Below are positions 7,352 through 14,757 of a stretch of 64,000 nucleotides of DNA, piece after piece. Where the stretch lies: NCBI RefSeq assembly GCF_001593955.1, contig NZ_LTAZ01000001.1:310001-374000 (forward strand). Direction: 5' to 3'. The DNA is from Halalkalicoccus paucihalophilus (GTDB lineage: Archaea; Halobacteriota; Halobacteria; Halobacteriales; Halalkalicoccaceae). A model generated the notes under the pieces. It was given only the letters and a program-made list of their open reading frames with translations. It did no database searches and was not told the origin of the DNA. A program made the translations under genes and the position numbers. Each line of letters starts with the position of its first letter. Position 1 is the stretch's first letter.

Positions 7352-9094
7352 TTAATGGGTGGCGGTCCACTCGGCGGGGACGAGGACGCGCGAATCGGGC
7401 GGACAGACGGCCTCCTCGGGCGTGATCGCCCCCTCGCCCGCGACCGACGCCAGCCACGTCTCGACGTCGTGGATCCGGAGTTTCAGCCGGACGCTACAGG
7501 AATGCAGTCCGGGCGAATCGGGCAGCAGCGTCCGATCGAGGTCGTACTCGCGGTACAGCGACCGGCGATCGGGCCACGGGCTGTCGAACGGCGACAGCGG
7601 AAGCGGGAGGTTGCGCCGACAGAACCCCTCGATCTGATTGAGGATCGAACTCGTCCGGGGACGGTCGGGCGGTCGGTAGCGCAGGACCGCCGGGTCGAGT
7701 TGCTGGATCGCGTCGAGGAAGGTCTCGGTGCTCCGGTGCTCGGGCGGGGTCGAGAGGTGCCACTCGAGGAGTTCGCTGTCGGCACAGACGAACGACTCGG
7801 TGAACTGGTCGGCCAGATGGGTACGGAAGGACTTCGAGGGGAGGTTCTTGATCCCGAACACGCTCGGGAGGTCGTGCTCGCTCGTACAGCGCTCGCGACA
7901 GCACTCGAGTTCGCGTTCGAGCCGGTCCTCGATGAGGGTCTCGGCACCGGTCACCTCGGACACCGACTGGCAGTCCGCGAGCAGGTCGGCGCTCTCGGGC
8001 ATGATCCCGAGTTTCCTGTCGGTGAGGAAGTCGATAGCGTCCGGCTCCTCGGGGAGCCCCGAGAGCTTGACCGACTTGCCGAACGCGCCGATCCGTTTCT
8101 TCTGGACGAAGAATTCCTTCAGAAGCGAGTCGATCGCCCAGCCGTGGTAGATCACGTCGGCGTCGGCGATCTCCTCGACACCGCGCTGGTGAATGTGGAT
8201 CGACTCGCCGATCCCGTTGGTATACCGGATCGTGTCGATGTCCGTGCGGAAGTACGAACCGTCGATCCCCAAGGTTCGGTGGGTCGCGCCGTACTGGTCC
8301 GCGAGCTTCTTCGCGACCCGCACCTCCGATGAGTCCGCCGTCCCGACGGTGTAACAGCACTCGATGTCGGGGATCCCCGCGAGCAGCGTCCGCGAGTCGT
8401 AGCCCGCCCCCAACAGCAGTCCCTTCGTCCCCCGAAGGTCCGCCCGCCGCGAGAGCGCCCGTTCCAGTCGCTCGGCGAGTTCGTCCGCGTAGTTGAACTC
8501 CCGTGGGCGGTAGACGAACCGGTCGAGGCGGTCGGTCGAATCCGGATAGAGGACGCCGTCGAAGGGGGTGCGAGAGACCTCCTCGAAGAGCGTCCGATCG
8601 TCGAGGACGACGCTGATGTGGGCGAGCTCGAGCAGCGAGTCGGGATCGAGCGACAGCTCCCGTCTCGCACGACAGACGTGTGCGGCGTCGGTGCCGAAGG
8701 TCCTCGGACCACTCGGGCCACCGGCGTCGGTGTAGAAACACTCCCACGACCGGATGGGGTCGGTGTAGACCGCCGCTTCGGTCCCGTCCGCGACCGCGAC
8801 GAGATACGAGCCGTTGAGCGCCGTAAGCGCCGTCCGCCCGTGTTCCCGATGACGCTCGAGCAGCCAGCGGGCGGGCCAGTCGATCCCGTCCGGAGTATAG
8901 ATCTCCCCCCAAATGACACAGCACCCCGAGTCGTCCTCGTAGGTCGCGCTTCGATGTGGAGCGTTGAGGTCGGGGTCCCGGATCCCGACCGTGAGCGAGT
9001 CGGCAGAACACACCCGGTCGAACGCACCCTCATCACACGCGTCGGCGAACGCGTCGGCATCACCGAACACCCCGAACAGTTCCTTGTGCATCAT
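7352..9094 (-). CDS. asparagine synthetase-like protein with degenerate active sites
   Basis: 580 residues from ATG 9094 (9091 also possible). The N-terminal half follows the class II glutamine amidotransferase fold (CVIWGEIYTPDGI, ALNGSYLVAVADG, FGTDAAHVC). The C-terminal half follows the asparagine-synthetase ATP-pyrophosphatase fold (GLLLGAGYDSRTLLAGI near residue 240, then GATHRTLGI). The catalytic Cys2 of glutaminases is absent (MMHKELFG), and the usual SGGxDS P-loop reads GAGYDSR, so neither classical half-reaction is assured. Similar proteins accompany surface polysaccharide or glycosylation genes in haloarchaea, but none lie nearby. Function unknown; an ammonia-dependent amide-forming or adenylating enzyme is a guess. 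The gene is isolated and divergent from the rhodanese fusion. Confidence 0.7.
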   Translation of the reverse strand: MMHKELFGVFGDADAFADACDEGAFDRVCSADSLTVGIRDPDLNAPHRSATYEDDSGCCVIWGEIYTPDGIDWPARWLLERHREHGRTALTALNGSYLVAVADGTEAAVYTDPIRSWECFYTDAGGPSGPRTFGTDAAHVCRARRELSLDPDSLLELAHISVVLDDRTLFEEVSRTPFDGVLYPDSTDRLDRFVYRPREFNYADELAERLERALSRRADLRGTKGLLLGAGYDSRTLLAGIPDIECCYTVGTADSSEVRVAKKLADQYGATHRTLGIDGSYFRTDIDTIRYTNGIGESIHIHQRGVEEIADADVIYHGWAIDSLLKEFFVQKKRIGAFGKSVKLSGLPEEPDAIDFLTDRKLGIMPESADLLADCQSVSEVTGAETLIEDRLERELECCRERCTSEHDLPSVFGIKNLPSKSFRTHLADQFTESFVCADSELLEWHLSTPPEHRSTETFLDAIQQLDPAVLRYRPPDRPRTSSILNQIEGFCRRNLPLPLSPFDSPWPDRRSLYREYDLDRTLLPDSPGLHSCSVRLKLRIHDVETWLASVAGEGAITPEEAVCPPDSRVLVPAEWTATH

Positions 9095-9388
9095 GTCAGA
9101 TCTCCCGCCCCTCCGTCCCACTACGAAACCCTGTCGACTGCTGTCTCCCGGAGATTGATAAGTGTACTAGAAACATGGATCGGTCGGGAGGAGGTCGACG
9201 ACGCCGGCCGACGCCGATGGGTCGCCGTACTCGCAGCCACGACATCGGAATTCACCGAACAGATATCTGAATTTATCCATAGTCTGTCACGTGCGTTCGA
9301 GTGTACAGCATCGGTCGTACTGTAGTTTACGGTGGACGAGAGTAGTCCGACCACCAACGGTATTGGCTCCGCAGGCCTATTCGAACAC

Positions 9389-10531
9389 ATGGTACGCGAG
9401 ATATCCGCCGAGCGCGTCGAACGCATGCAGCGGGCCGGGGAGTCGTTCACGCTCGTCGATACCCGCCCCGAGGGGAGTTTCGAGGCGTGGCACATGCCGG
9501 ATGCGGTGAACTTCACCTTCGGTAAAGAGGAGACGCTCACCGACGAGCGAACGGCGGCGTTCGACCGGCGGGTCGACGGCGACCGGCCCATCGTTACGGT
9601 CTGTGCGAAGGGGATCTCCTCGCAGCACTTCGCCGACGAACTCGCGTCGGCGGGCTACGACGACGTGGCGGTGCTCGAGGGCGGAATGGAAGCCTGGAGC
9701 GCCGTCTACGACGTGATCGAGATCGCCGTCGATTCGGTCGAGATCCTCCAGCTCCAGCGCCGCGCGAAGGGCTGTCTGGGCTACGTGGTCGGCGATCCCG
9801 AAACCGAAAAAGCGGCCGTGGTCGACGCGACCCGCCACACCGAGGAGTTCCGTGACGCCGCCAGCGAGCGTGGCTACGAGGTCACGGCCGTCCTCGATAC
9901 GCACGTTCACGCCGACCACGTCTCGGGCGGACGCGCCCTCGCCTCGGAACTCGGAGTCCCGTACTACCTCGGCGAGCGCGCCCGCGAGCGTGGGCTGGCC
10001 TACGAGTACACACCCCTCGAACGCAACGAGGTCCTCCGGATAGGGAGCGTCGACCTCAAGGCGCTGTGGACGCCCGGCCACACGAGCGAGATGGTGAACT
10101 ATCTAGTGGGAGAGACGGCGCTCCTGAGCGCCGATACGCTGTTCGTCGACGGGACCGGCCGGACCGAGTTGGAGTTCAGCGAGGACGCCGGCGAGCGTGG
10201 CGCGCGTATGCAGTACGAGTCGATCCATCGGACCCTGCTCGCCGAACCCGATTCTATCACCCTGCTCCCGGGCCACGTCACCGTCACTAGCGAGGGCGAG
10301 TTCGAGGGCGGAAAACCCGGGAAACCGGTCCGCGCGACCGTCGGCGACCTCCGGACCGGATTGGAAGTACTGGACCTCGACGAGGAGGCGTTCGTCGAGC
10401 GCAGCCTCGAAACCCTGCCCGAAAAACCGCCGAACTACGAGCGGGTGATCGAGGTCAACCGGGGCAAGGAGGACGTCGACGGGGACGAGGCGACCGAACT
10501 CGAACTCGGACCGAACAACTGCAGCGCCTAG
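9389..10531 (+). CDS. rhodanese / metallo-beta-lactamase fusion, persulfide dioxygenase-like
   Basis: 380 residues. Residues about 1-110 form a rhodanese domain with the active-site loop VTVCAKGISSQH (Cys about 72). Residues about 120-350 form an ETHE1/glyoxalase-II-like metallo-beta-lactamase domain with THVHADHVSGG, the metal-binding LWTPGHTSEM, LSADTLFVDG and LLPGHV. Such fusions oxidise glutathione or low-molecular-weight persulfides to sulfite and pass sulfur between domains. In most known fusions the lactamase domain comes first, and here the order is reversed. ATG 9389 (MVREISAERVER) is preferred over an upstream in-frame start at 9332 because the rhodanese fold starts there and GGTATTGG lies at about -30. 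The end overlaps the convergent HAD gene. Confidence 0.88.
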   Translation: MVREISAERVERMQRAGESFTLVDTRPEGSFEAWHMPDAVNFTFGKEETLTDERTAAFDRRVDGDRPIVTVCAKGISSQHFADELASAGYDDVAVLEGGMEAWSAVYDVIEIAVDSVEILQLQRRAKGCLGYVVGDPETEKAAVVDATRHTEEFRDAASERGYEVTAVLDTHVHADHVSGGRALASELGVPYYLGERARERGLAYEYTPLERNEVLRIGSVDLKALWTPGHTSEMVNYLVGETALLSADTLFVDGTGRTELEFSEDAGERGARMQYESIHRTLLAEPDSITLLPGHVTVTSEGEFEGGKPGKPVRATVGDLRTGLEVLDLDEEAFVERSLETLPEKPPNYERVIEVNRGKEDVDGDEATELELGPNNCSA

Positions 10532-11766
10532 TCGAGCGCCGCGAGCCGGTTGAGCGCGTAGATCGTCCGCAGCATGTCCGCCGCACGACCCCGATCGAAG
10601 ACGAGTTCGTCGGTCTCCCGCACGAAGGCGAGGACGTCCGCCGAGGCGTGTTCCGGCGCGGCCCCGAGTCCCGAATCGTTCTCCGCGACCCACTCCATCA
10701 CCCGGAGGTCGCTCTTCGAGTCGCCCATCACGAGCGCGAAGGGGTCCGTGATCCCCAGCACGTCGAGTGCGGCCTCGACGCCGACCACCTTGTTGAGTTC
10801 TAGAGAACCGATCTCGGCGGCGTCGCCCTCGTAGTAGGCGACGTCGATGCGCTCGAAGAACGTCTCGACCGCGTCGGGGGCCTCCCCGGGGTCGGGGACC
10901 GAATCGACGGATTCGAGCACGTCGTGGATCTCGGGATCTGCCGCGGCGTAGAACGAACGCGCGTACTCGCTGGTCGCGTCGGACTCCTCGCCCGTGACCT
11001 CGGCGACCGCCTCCCCCAATAGATCGATCTCGTAGACGAGCGCCTCGTCGATGATCCCCACCGCGTCCTCCGAGCCGATCTCGAAGTTGGGCTTCATCGT
11101 GACGTTGAACTCGTTGCCCTGCAGGTGGCAGTTCCGCCGCAGGTCATCGGGGGCCTCCCGGAGCACACGCGAGCGCACGTGATCGAACACCGAGACGATC
11201 TCGTCGTCGAGGTCCTCGTACAGCAGGTGCTTGGTGTCGGCCGCATGGCCCGGGGTGAACACCCCGGTCCCGGCCTCGTAGACGATCGAAAGTTCCCCCG
11301 AGTGGACGAGTTCGCTGCCAAGGCCCTGAATCATAAACCCCTTGACGTTCTCCAAGGTCTGGCCCGTACAGATCACGATCGGGACGCCGTCCTCGTGGAA
11401 CTCGGTCAACAGCGAGAGGGTCTCCCGAGGAATCTCGTTGTCGGTGTTGCCAGCCGACCGCAGCGTCTCGTCGACGTCCAGTACGAGGACGTTCGCCGGT
11501 CGGTCGTATTTCGAGTGGAGATCGAGCGCGGTAAAGGCCTGCTGACGGGTCGCGTGGGCCGCGATCTCGGCGTAGACCTCTCCTTCGTCAAACGCCGCTC
11601 TGATCTCCGATTTCCGCCGATCGAGTTCCTCGCTCGCGCGCTGCCAGTGTTCAAGGGCGACCCGCGAGTCGACGGGCGGAAACAGGTCGACGAGGTCCTG
11701 ATACGCCCTCAACGTATCGGCGGGGAATCCCTCGTAGAGACGGTACAGCAGGTCGTATCGTTCCAT
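10528..11766 (-). CDS. HAD superfamily hydrolase (type IIB-like phosphatase)
   Basis: 412 residues. About 90 N-terminal residues (MERYDLLYRLYEGFPADTLR onward) are helical and unassigned. Then comes HAD motif I (VLVLDVDETL, nucleophile Asp about 95), motif II (VICTGQT), a long alpha/beta cap typical of subclass IIB, and motif III/IV (ALVMGDSKSDLRVMEW). Family members dephosphorylate sugar phosphates, and sucrose- or mannosylglycerate-phosphate phosphatases are the closest classes by shape. The substrate is unknown; a GpgS-like synthase sits at 35.9 kb but nothing links the two directly. The start at 11766 gives the full helical domain. A palindrome-flanked promoter for gdh lies just upstream on the other strand. 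Confidence 0.82.
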   Translation of the reverse strand: MERYDLLYRLYEGFPADTLRAYQDLVDLFPPVDSRVALEHWQRASEELDRRKSEIRAAFDEGEVYAEIAAHATRQQAFTALDLHSKYDRPANVLVLDVDETLRSAGNTDNEIPRETLSLLTEFHEDGVPIVICTGQTLENVKGFMIQGLGSELVHSGELSIVYEAGTGVFTPGHAADTKHLLYEDLDDEIVSVFDHVRSRVLREAPDDLRRNCHLQGNEFNVTMKPNFEIGSEDAVGIIDEALVYEIDLLGEAVAEVTGEESDATSEYARSFYAAADPEIHDVLESVDSVPDPGEAPDAVETFFERIDVAYYEGDAAEIGSLELNKVVGVEAALDVLGITDPFALVMGDSKSDLRVMEWVAENDSGLGAAPEHASADVLAFVRETDELVFDRGRAADMLRTIYALNRLAALD

Positions 11767-11867
11767 ACGCTTGCTGTTCGGCCGAACGACAAAAGCGTGG
11801 GTATCGCTGGATCGGCACGTCCCGGGCGGGACCGGTCACCCAGCGATAGAAGTCTTTACTCGAAGAA

Positions 11868-11904
11868 GAATAAATGTTTTGTTCTCGTGGTTCCTGACCA
11901 CGAG
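11868..11904 (+). promoter_or_regulatory. gdh promoter with candidate operator palindrome
   Basis: A TATA-like AATAAATG at 11869-11876 lies about 30 bases before the gdh ATG (11906), suggesting a leaderless mRNA. Between it and the start is a perfect inverted repeat CTCGTGG (11884-11890), 7-base spacer, CCACGAG (11898-11904), ending one base before the ATG. Its place over the expected transcription start fits a repressor site or a processed hairpin. gfcR, a known activator of this pathway in haloarchaea, is the next gene, but whether GfcR binds here is inference. Confidence 0.5.
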
Positions 11905-11905
11905 T

Positions 11906-12982
11906 ATGGACGCGATCGCCGTTCGCGAGGGCGAACACGAACCGAGCGTGATCGACGTGCCGAAACCCGAACCGGGCGACGGCGAAGCACTGGTCAGGAC
12001 CCTGCGCGTGGGCGTCGACGGCACCGACCGGGAGGTCCTCGAGGGGGGTCACGGCGAGTTTCCCGAGGGCGAGGACTACCTGATACTCGGCCACGAGGCG
12101 GTCGGCGTCGTCGAAGAGCCCAACGGGACCGACTACGAGGAGGGCGACGTCGTCGTCCCGACGGTCCGGCGGCCGCCGAACGGCGAAAACGAGTACTTCG
12201 AGCGGGGCGAGCCCGACATGGCCCCCGAGGGCGAGTATCACGAACGGGGGATCGTCGGCGCACACGGCTTCATGGCCGAGTACTTCACCAGCCCCGCGGA
12301 GGACCTCGTGCGGATCCCCGACGAACAGGCCCCGCTGGGCTTTCTGATCGAACCGATCAGCATCACCGAGAAGGCACTCGAACACGCGTATGCCTCCCGA
12401 TCGGCCTTTACGTGGGAGCCCGAGAGCGCGGCCGTCCTCGGCAACGGGAGTCTCGGACTGCTGACGCTCGCGATGCTCGTCCACATCCACCCCTTCGAGC
12501 GGACGTACTGTGTGGGCCGCCGCGACCGCCCCGACCCGACCATCGAGATCATCGAGGAACTGGGTGCGACCTACGTCGACTCGCGGGAAACGTCAGTCGA
12601 CGAGCTTTCGAGCGAATACGAGGGGATGGACCTCGTTTACGAGGCGACGGGTTACGCGAAACACGCTTTCCAGACGATCGAGGCGCTCGCGCCGAACGGC
12701 GTCAGCGCGCTGCTGGGCGTGCCCGAGCCGTGGGAGTTCGAGATAGACGGAGGGACGCTCCACGAGGAGCTCGTATTGCACAACAAGGCCTTGGTGGGAA
12801 GCGTCAACTCCCACGTGAGCCACTTCCAGAACGCGAGCGACACGCTCGGGTCGCTTCCCGAGGAATTCCTCGACGCGCTCGTGACCGGCGTCTACGGACT
12901 CGACGACTGGGAGGCGGCGTTCGTGGATGACGATACGACTATAAAAACGGCGGTCGAATTCGGGGCGTATGAAGAACGTTGA
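11906..12982 (+). CDS. gdh: glucose 1-dehydrogenase (NAD(P)-dependent, zinc MDR family)
   Basis: 358 residues, almost exactly the length of the characterised Haloferax mediterranei enzyme. It oxidises beta-D-glucose to gluconolactone, the first step of the semi-phosphorylative Entner-Doudoroff pathway. GroES-like domain: RVGVDGTDREVLEGGHGE, catalytic GHEAVGVVEE (His about 63), GDVVVPTVRRP. The Rossmann domain has AAVLGNGSLGLLTLAML and the nucleotide-selectivity region VGRRDRPDPT. Archaeal features such as GAHGFMAEYFTSPAEDLVRIP and the AFQTIEALAPNG region are present. ATG 11906 follows the promoter palindrome by one base. The 3' end overlaps gfcR by 14 bases, so the two are almost certainly cotranscribed and translationally coupled. 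Confidence 0.93.
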   Translation: MDAIAVREGEHEPSVIDVPKPEPGDGEALVRTLRVGVDGTDREVLEGGHGEFPEGEDYLILGHEAVGVVEEPNGTDYEEGDVVVPTVRRPPNGENEYFERGEPDMAPEGEYHERGIVGAHGFMAEYFTSPAEDLVRIPDEQAPLGFLIEPISITEKALEHAYASRSAFTWEPESAAVLGNGSLGLLTLAMLVHIHPFERTYCVGRRDRPDPTIEIIEELGATYVDSRETSVDELSSEYEGMDLVYEATGYAKHAFQTIEALAPNGVSALLGVPEPWEFEIDGGTLHEELVLHNKALVGSVNSHVSHFQNASDTLGSLPEEFLDALVTGVYGLDDWEAAFVDDDTTIKTAVEFGAYEER

Positions 12983-13604
12983 CGACCTGATCGAGAGCGC
13001 CGCCGAGCTGGCGGAGGGCGGCCTCTCGAAGGGCGAGATCGCGGACGAACTGAACGTCTCGCGGGAGACGGCGAGCTGGCTGGTCGAACGAAGCGGACGG
13101 GCCGAACCGCCCACCGAGCCCGAAGACCGGGGCAAACCCGCCGACATCCACGTCGACTGGAGCGCCGTCGGTCGGGACAGCGCCCGGCTCTCGTACGTCT
13201 CGCGGGCGATGGCGGATCTGTTGCGCAAGCAGGGCGAGGAGATCGATCTGACCGTGGGAATCGAGAAGGCCGGCGCGCCGCTTGCGACGATGGTCGGGCG
13301 GGAACTCGACACGGATCTGTGTACCTACGCGCCACGCAAACACCAGTGGGAGGAGGGCGACATGGAGAACCTCGGCGGGAGCTTCTCGCGGAACTTCGCG
13401 GCGATCCGCGACAGGGAGTGTTACGTGATCGACGACACGATCACGAGCGGCACCACGATGAAGGAGACCATCGCGGCGATCCGCGAGCAGGGCGGCGAAC
13501 CCGTCGCCTGCGTCGTCCTCGTGGACAAACAGGGCGTCGAGGAGATCGAGGGTGTCCCGGTCTACTCGCTGATCCAGGTCATCCCCGTCGACAGCGACGA
13601 GTAG
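12969..13604 (+). CDS. gfcR: GfcR-type transcriptional regulator (HTH plus orotate phosphoribosyltransferase-like domain)
   Basis: 211 residues. Residues about 5-42 form a helix-turn-helix (LSKGEIADELNVSRETASWL). Residues about 70-205 form a type I phosphoribosyltransferase domain with the PRPP-binding loop CYVIDDTITSGTT (151-163). Haloarchaeal proteins of this build, formerly called PyrE2, were shown to be GfcR, an activator of glucose, galactose and fructose degradation genes. The position directly behind gdh, overlapping it by 14 bases, supports this role over pyrimidine synthesis. Which ligand its PRT domain senses is not visible from sequence. A gad-type gene and an aldolase-family gene lie upstream as plausible targets. 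Confidence 0.88.
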   Translation: MKNVDDLIESAAELAEGGLSKGEIADELNVSRETASWLVERSGRAEPPTEPEDRGKPADIHVDWSAVGRDSARLSYVSRAMADLLRKQGEEIDLTVGIEKAGAPLATMVGRELDTDLCTYAPRKHQWEEGDMENLGGSFSRNFAAIRDRECYVIDDTITSGTTMKETIAAIREQGGEPVACVVLVDKQGVEEIEGVPVYSLIQVIPVDSDE

Positions 13605-13640
13605 GAAAACCGCTTTCCCCGTGGGCTCCGTAGAGCGGGT

Positions 13641-13985
13641 ATGACGTTCCAACCCGATCAGGGGCTCTCACAGGCGGAGGTCACCGAACGCGTCGACAGC
13701 GCGATCGAGGACAACGAAGTGGTGCTGTTCATGAAGGGCAACCGGCTGATGCCCCAGTGTGGGTTCTCCCAGCGCGCGCTCGAACTGATCACCCAGCACC
13801 GCGAGGACGTCGAGTGTGTCGACACGCTCGAATCGCTCGACGAGTACCGAGCGGCGCTCTCCGAGCACAGCGGCTGGGAGACGACGCCCCAGACCTACGT
13901 GAACGGCGAGTTCATCGGCGGAAGCGACATCCTCGCGGAGATGGACGAACGCGGCGAGCTCGCGGCGGCGCTGAACGCCGAGTAG
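13641..13985 (+). CDS. monothiol glutaredoxin (CGFS type)
   Basis: 114 residues with VVLFMKGNRLMPQCGFSQRALE, the Grx4-type active site CGFS, followed by TTPQTYVNGEFIGGSDILAEM, which contains the cis-proline TP and the GG-S glutathione-binding motif. Such proteins bind a bridged [2Fe-2S] cluster and hand iron-sulfur clusters to target proteins. Haloarchaea use gamma-glutamylcysteine rather than glutathione, so the thiol ligand is probably that. ATG 13641 lies 36 bases after gfcR; cotranscription is possible though functionally unrelated. Confidence 0.92.
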   Translation: MTFQPDQGLSQAEVTERVDSAIEDNEVVLFMKGNRLMPQCGFSQRALELITQHREDVECVDTLESLDEYRAALSEHSGWETTPQTYVNGEFIGGSDILAEMDERGELAAALNAE

Positions 13986-14024
13986 CACGGGAAGAGTGCA
14001 GGCAGTAGTTTTTTGTAGGGAAAG

Positions 14025-14036
14025 ACCATATATGTC
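14025..14036 (+). promoter_or_regulatory. TATA-box promoter of the gene at 14110
   Basis: ACCATATATGTC is a strong archaeal TATA box preceded by a purine-rich stretch (GGGAAAGA) suitable as a BRE. Transcription would start near 14055-14060, giving a leader of about 50 bases before ATG 14110. Confidence 0.6.
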
Positions 14037-14109
14037 TGGAGCACCTATTATCAGTCGCACGGGCGCGGCAACGGACCGACAACCACCCGAAGAGATTCAT
14101 CCACACACA

Positions 14110-14679
14110 ATGTCAGGGCGCGTATATCAACTTCACTCGACGCTGGAACTCCCCCTCGAGGATGTCACCGAATACTTCGACTCCGACCCGGAGCTGCCGG
14201 AGCAGATCGAAGACATCGACATCACGAGGCGAAACAACACACTCATCATCAAATCCGTCGCCCGCGAGGGGGCGGTGAGCAAGTACACGCCGACCGCCCA
14301 ACTGAAGGCGAGCGTCGCCGAGACTCGCGTCTACGAGGAGGAGCCCGAGGCCGGGCCGGGTGCGCCCCCCGCGTGGGGCGAGGAAGAAGAGGAGATCCCC
14401 TCCGAACTCGTCGAGTTCGCCGCGTTCAAGGGCGATCGCGAGACCGTCCTCCAGAACACGGCCCTGCAGTTCCCCATGTTCGAGGTGCTCTGTGCCATCG
14501 CCCAGCAGGCCGAAAAGGGCACGCTGACTGCGATCTCCGAACACGACGGCGAACTCGAAGCGACCAAGATCGTCGACGGCGAGAAACGTCCCGCGACCGT
14601 CGAGGTCGTCGAGGGACCCGGCAAGGAAACCGCCCCCGCAAACGGGATCAACTGGCGCGACAACAAGTTCATCTCGTGA
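14110..14679 (+). CDS. conserved haloarchaeal acidic protein, unknown function
   Basis: 189 residues beginning MSGRVYQLHSTLELPLEDV. Strand-rich N-terminal half (ITRRNNTLIIKSVA, YTPTAQLKASVAETRVYEEE), a glutamate/proline linker (about 80-100), then a helical region LVEFAAFKGDRETVLQNTALQFPMFEVLC and a strand pair with EATKIVDGEKRPATVEVVEG. No signal peptide, membrane span or metal motif. An in-frame ATG at 14032 overlaps the TATA box and is rejected. The C-terminal WRDNKFIS tail and the regular occurrence of such proteins in haloarchaea suggest a housekeeping role, but I do not recognise the family. A hairpin terminator follows at 14688. Confidence 0.8.
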   Translation: MSGRVYQLHSTLELPLEDVTEYFDSDPELPEQIEDIDITRRNNTLIIKSVAREGAVSKYTPTAQLKASVAETRVYEEEPEAGPGAPPAWGEEEEEIPSELVEFAAFKGDRETVLQNTALQFPMFEVLCAIAQQAEKGTLTAISEHDGELEATKIVDGEKRPATVEVVEGPGKETAPANGINWRDNKFIS

Positions 14680-14687
14680 TCGAGTGG

Positions 14688-14711
14688 CCTGCCACCACAC
14701 CACGTGGCAGG
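14688..14711 (+). terminator. hairpin after the gene at 14110
   Basis: CCTGCCAC (14688-14695) and GTGGCAGG (14704-14711) form a perfect 8-bp stem with an 8-base loop, nine bases after the stop at 14679. Only a weak pyrimidine tract (CCCTTTG) follows, so termination is likely but not certain. Confidence 0.45.
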
Positions 14712-14757
14712 GCGTAAACCCTTTGTGCGTTCTAATTAAATCTCATTAGCGTACACC

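Noticed and set aside
9122-9388. Coding-like segment in the plus frame (RRRWVAVLAATTSEFTEQISEFIHSL) in the spacer before the rhodanese gene
   Set aside because: No good start, no family recognised, and the spacer contains the promoters of two divergent genes; too weak to call a gene remnant.
10528-11766. HAD gene as the phosphatase partner of the GpgS-like synthase at 35.9 kb
   Set aside because: The HAD class fits but the genes are 24 kb apart and no sequence feature links them.
11125-12930. 601-codon plus-strand frame across HAD and gdh
   Set aside because: Arginine-rich, no motif, and overlaps two convincingly assigned genes in other frames.
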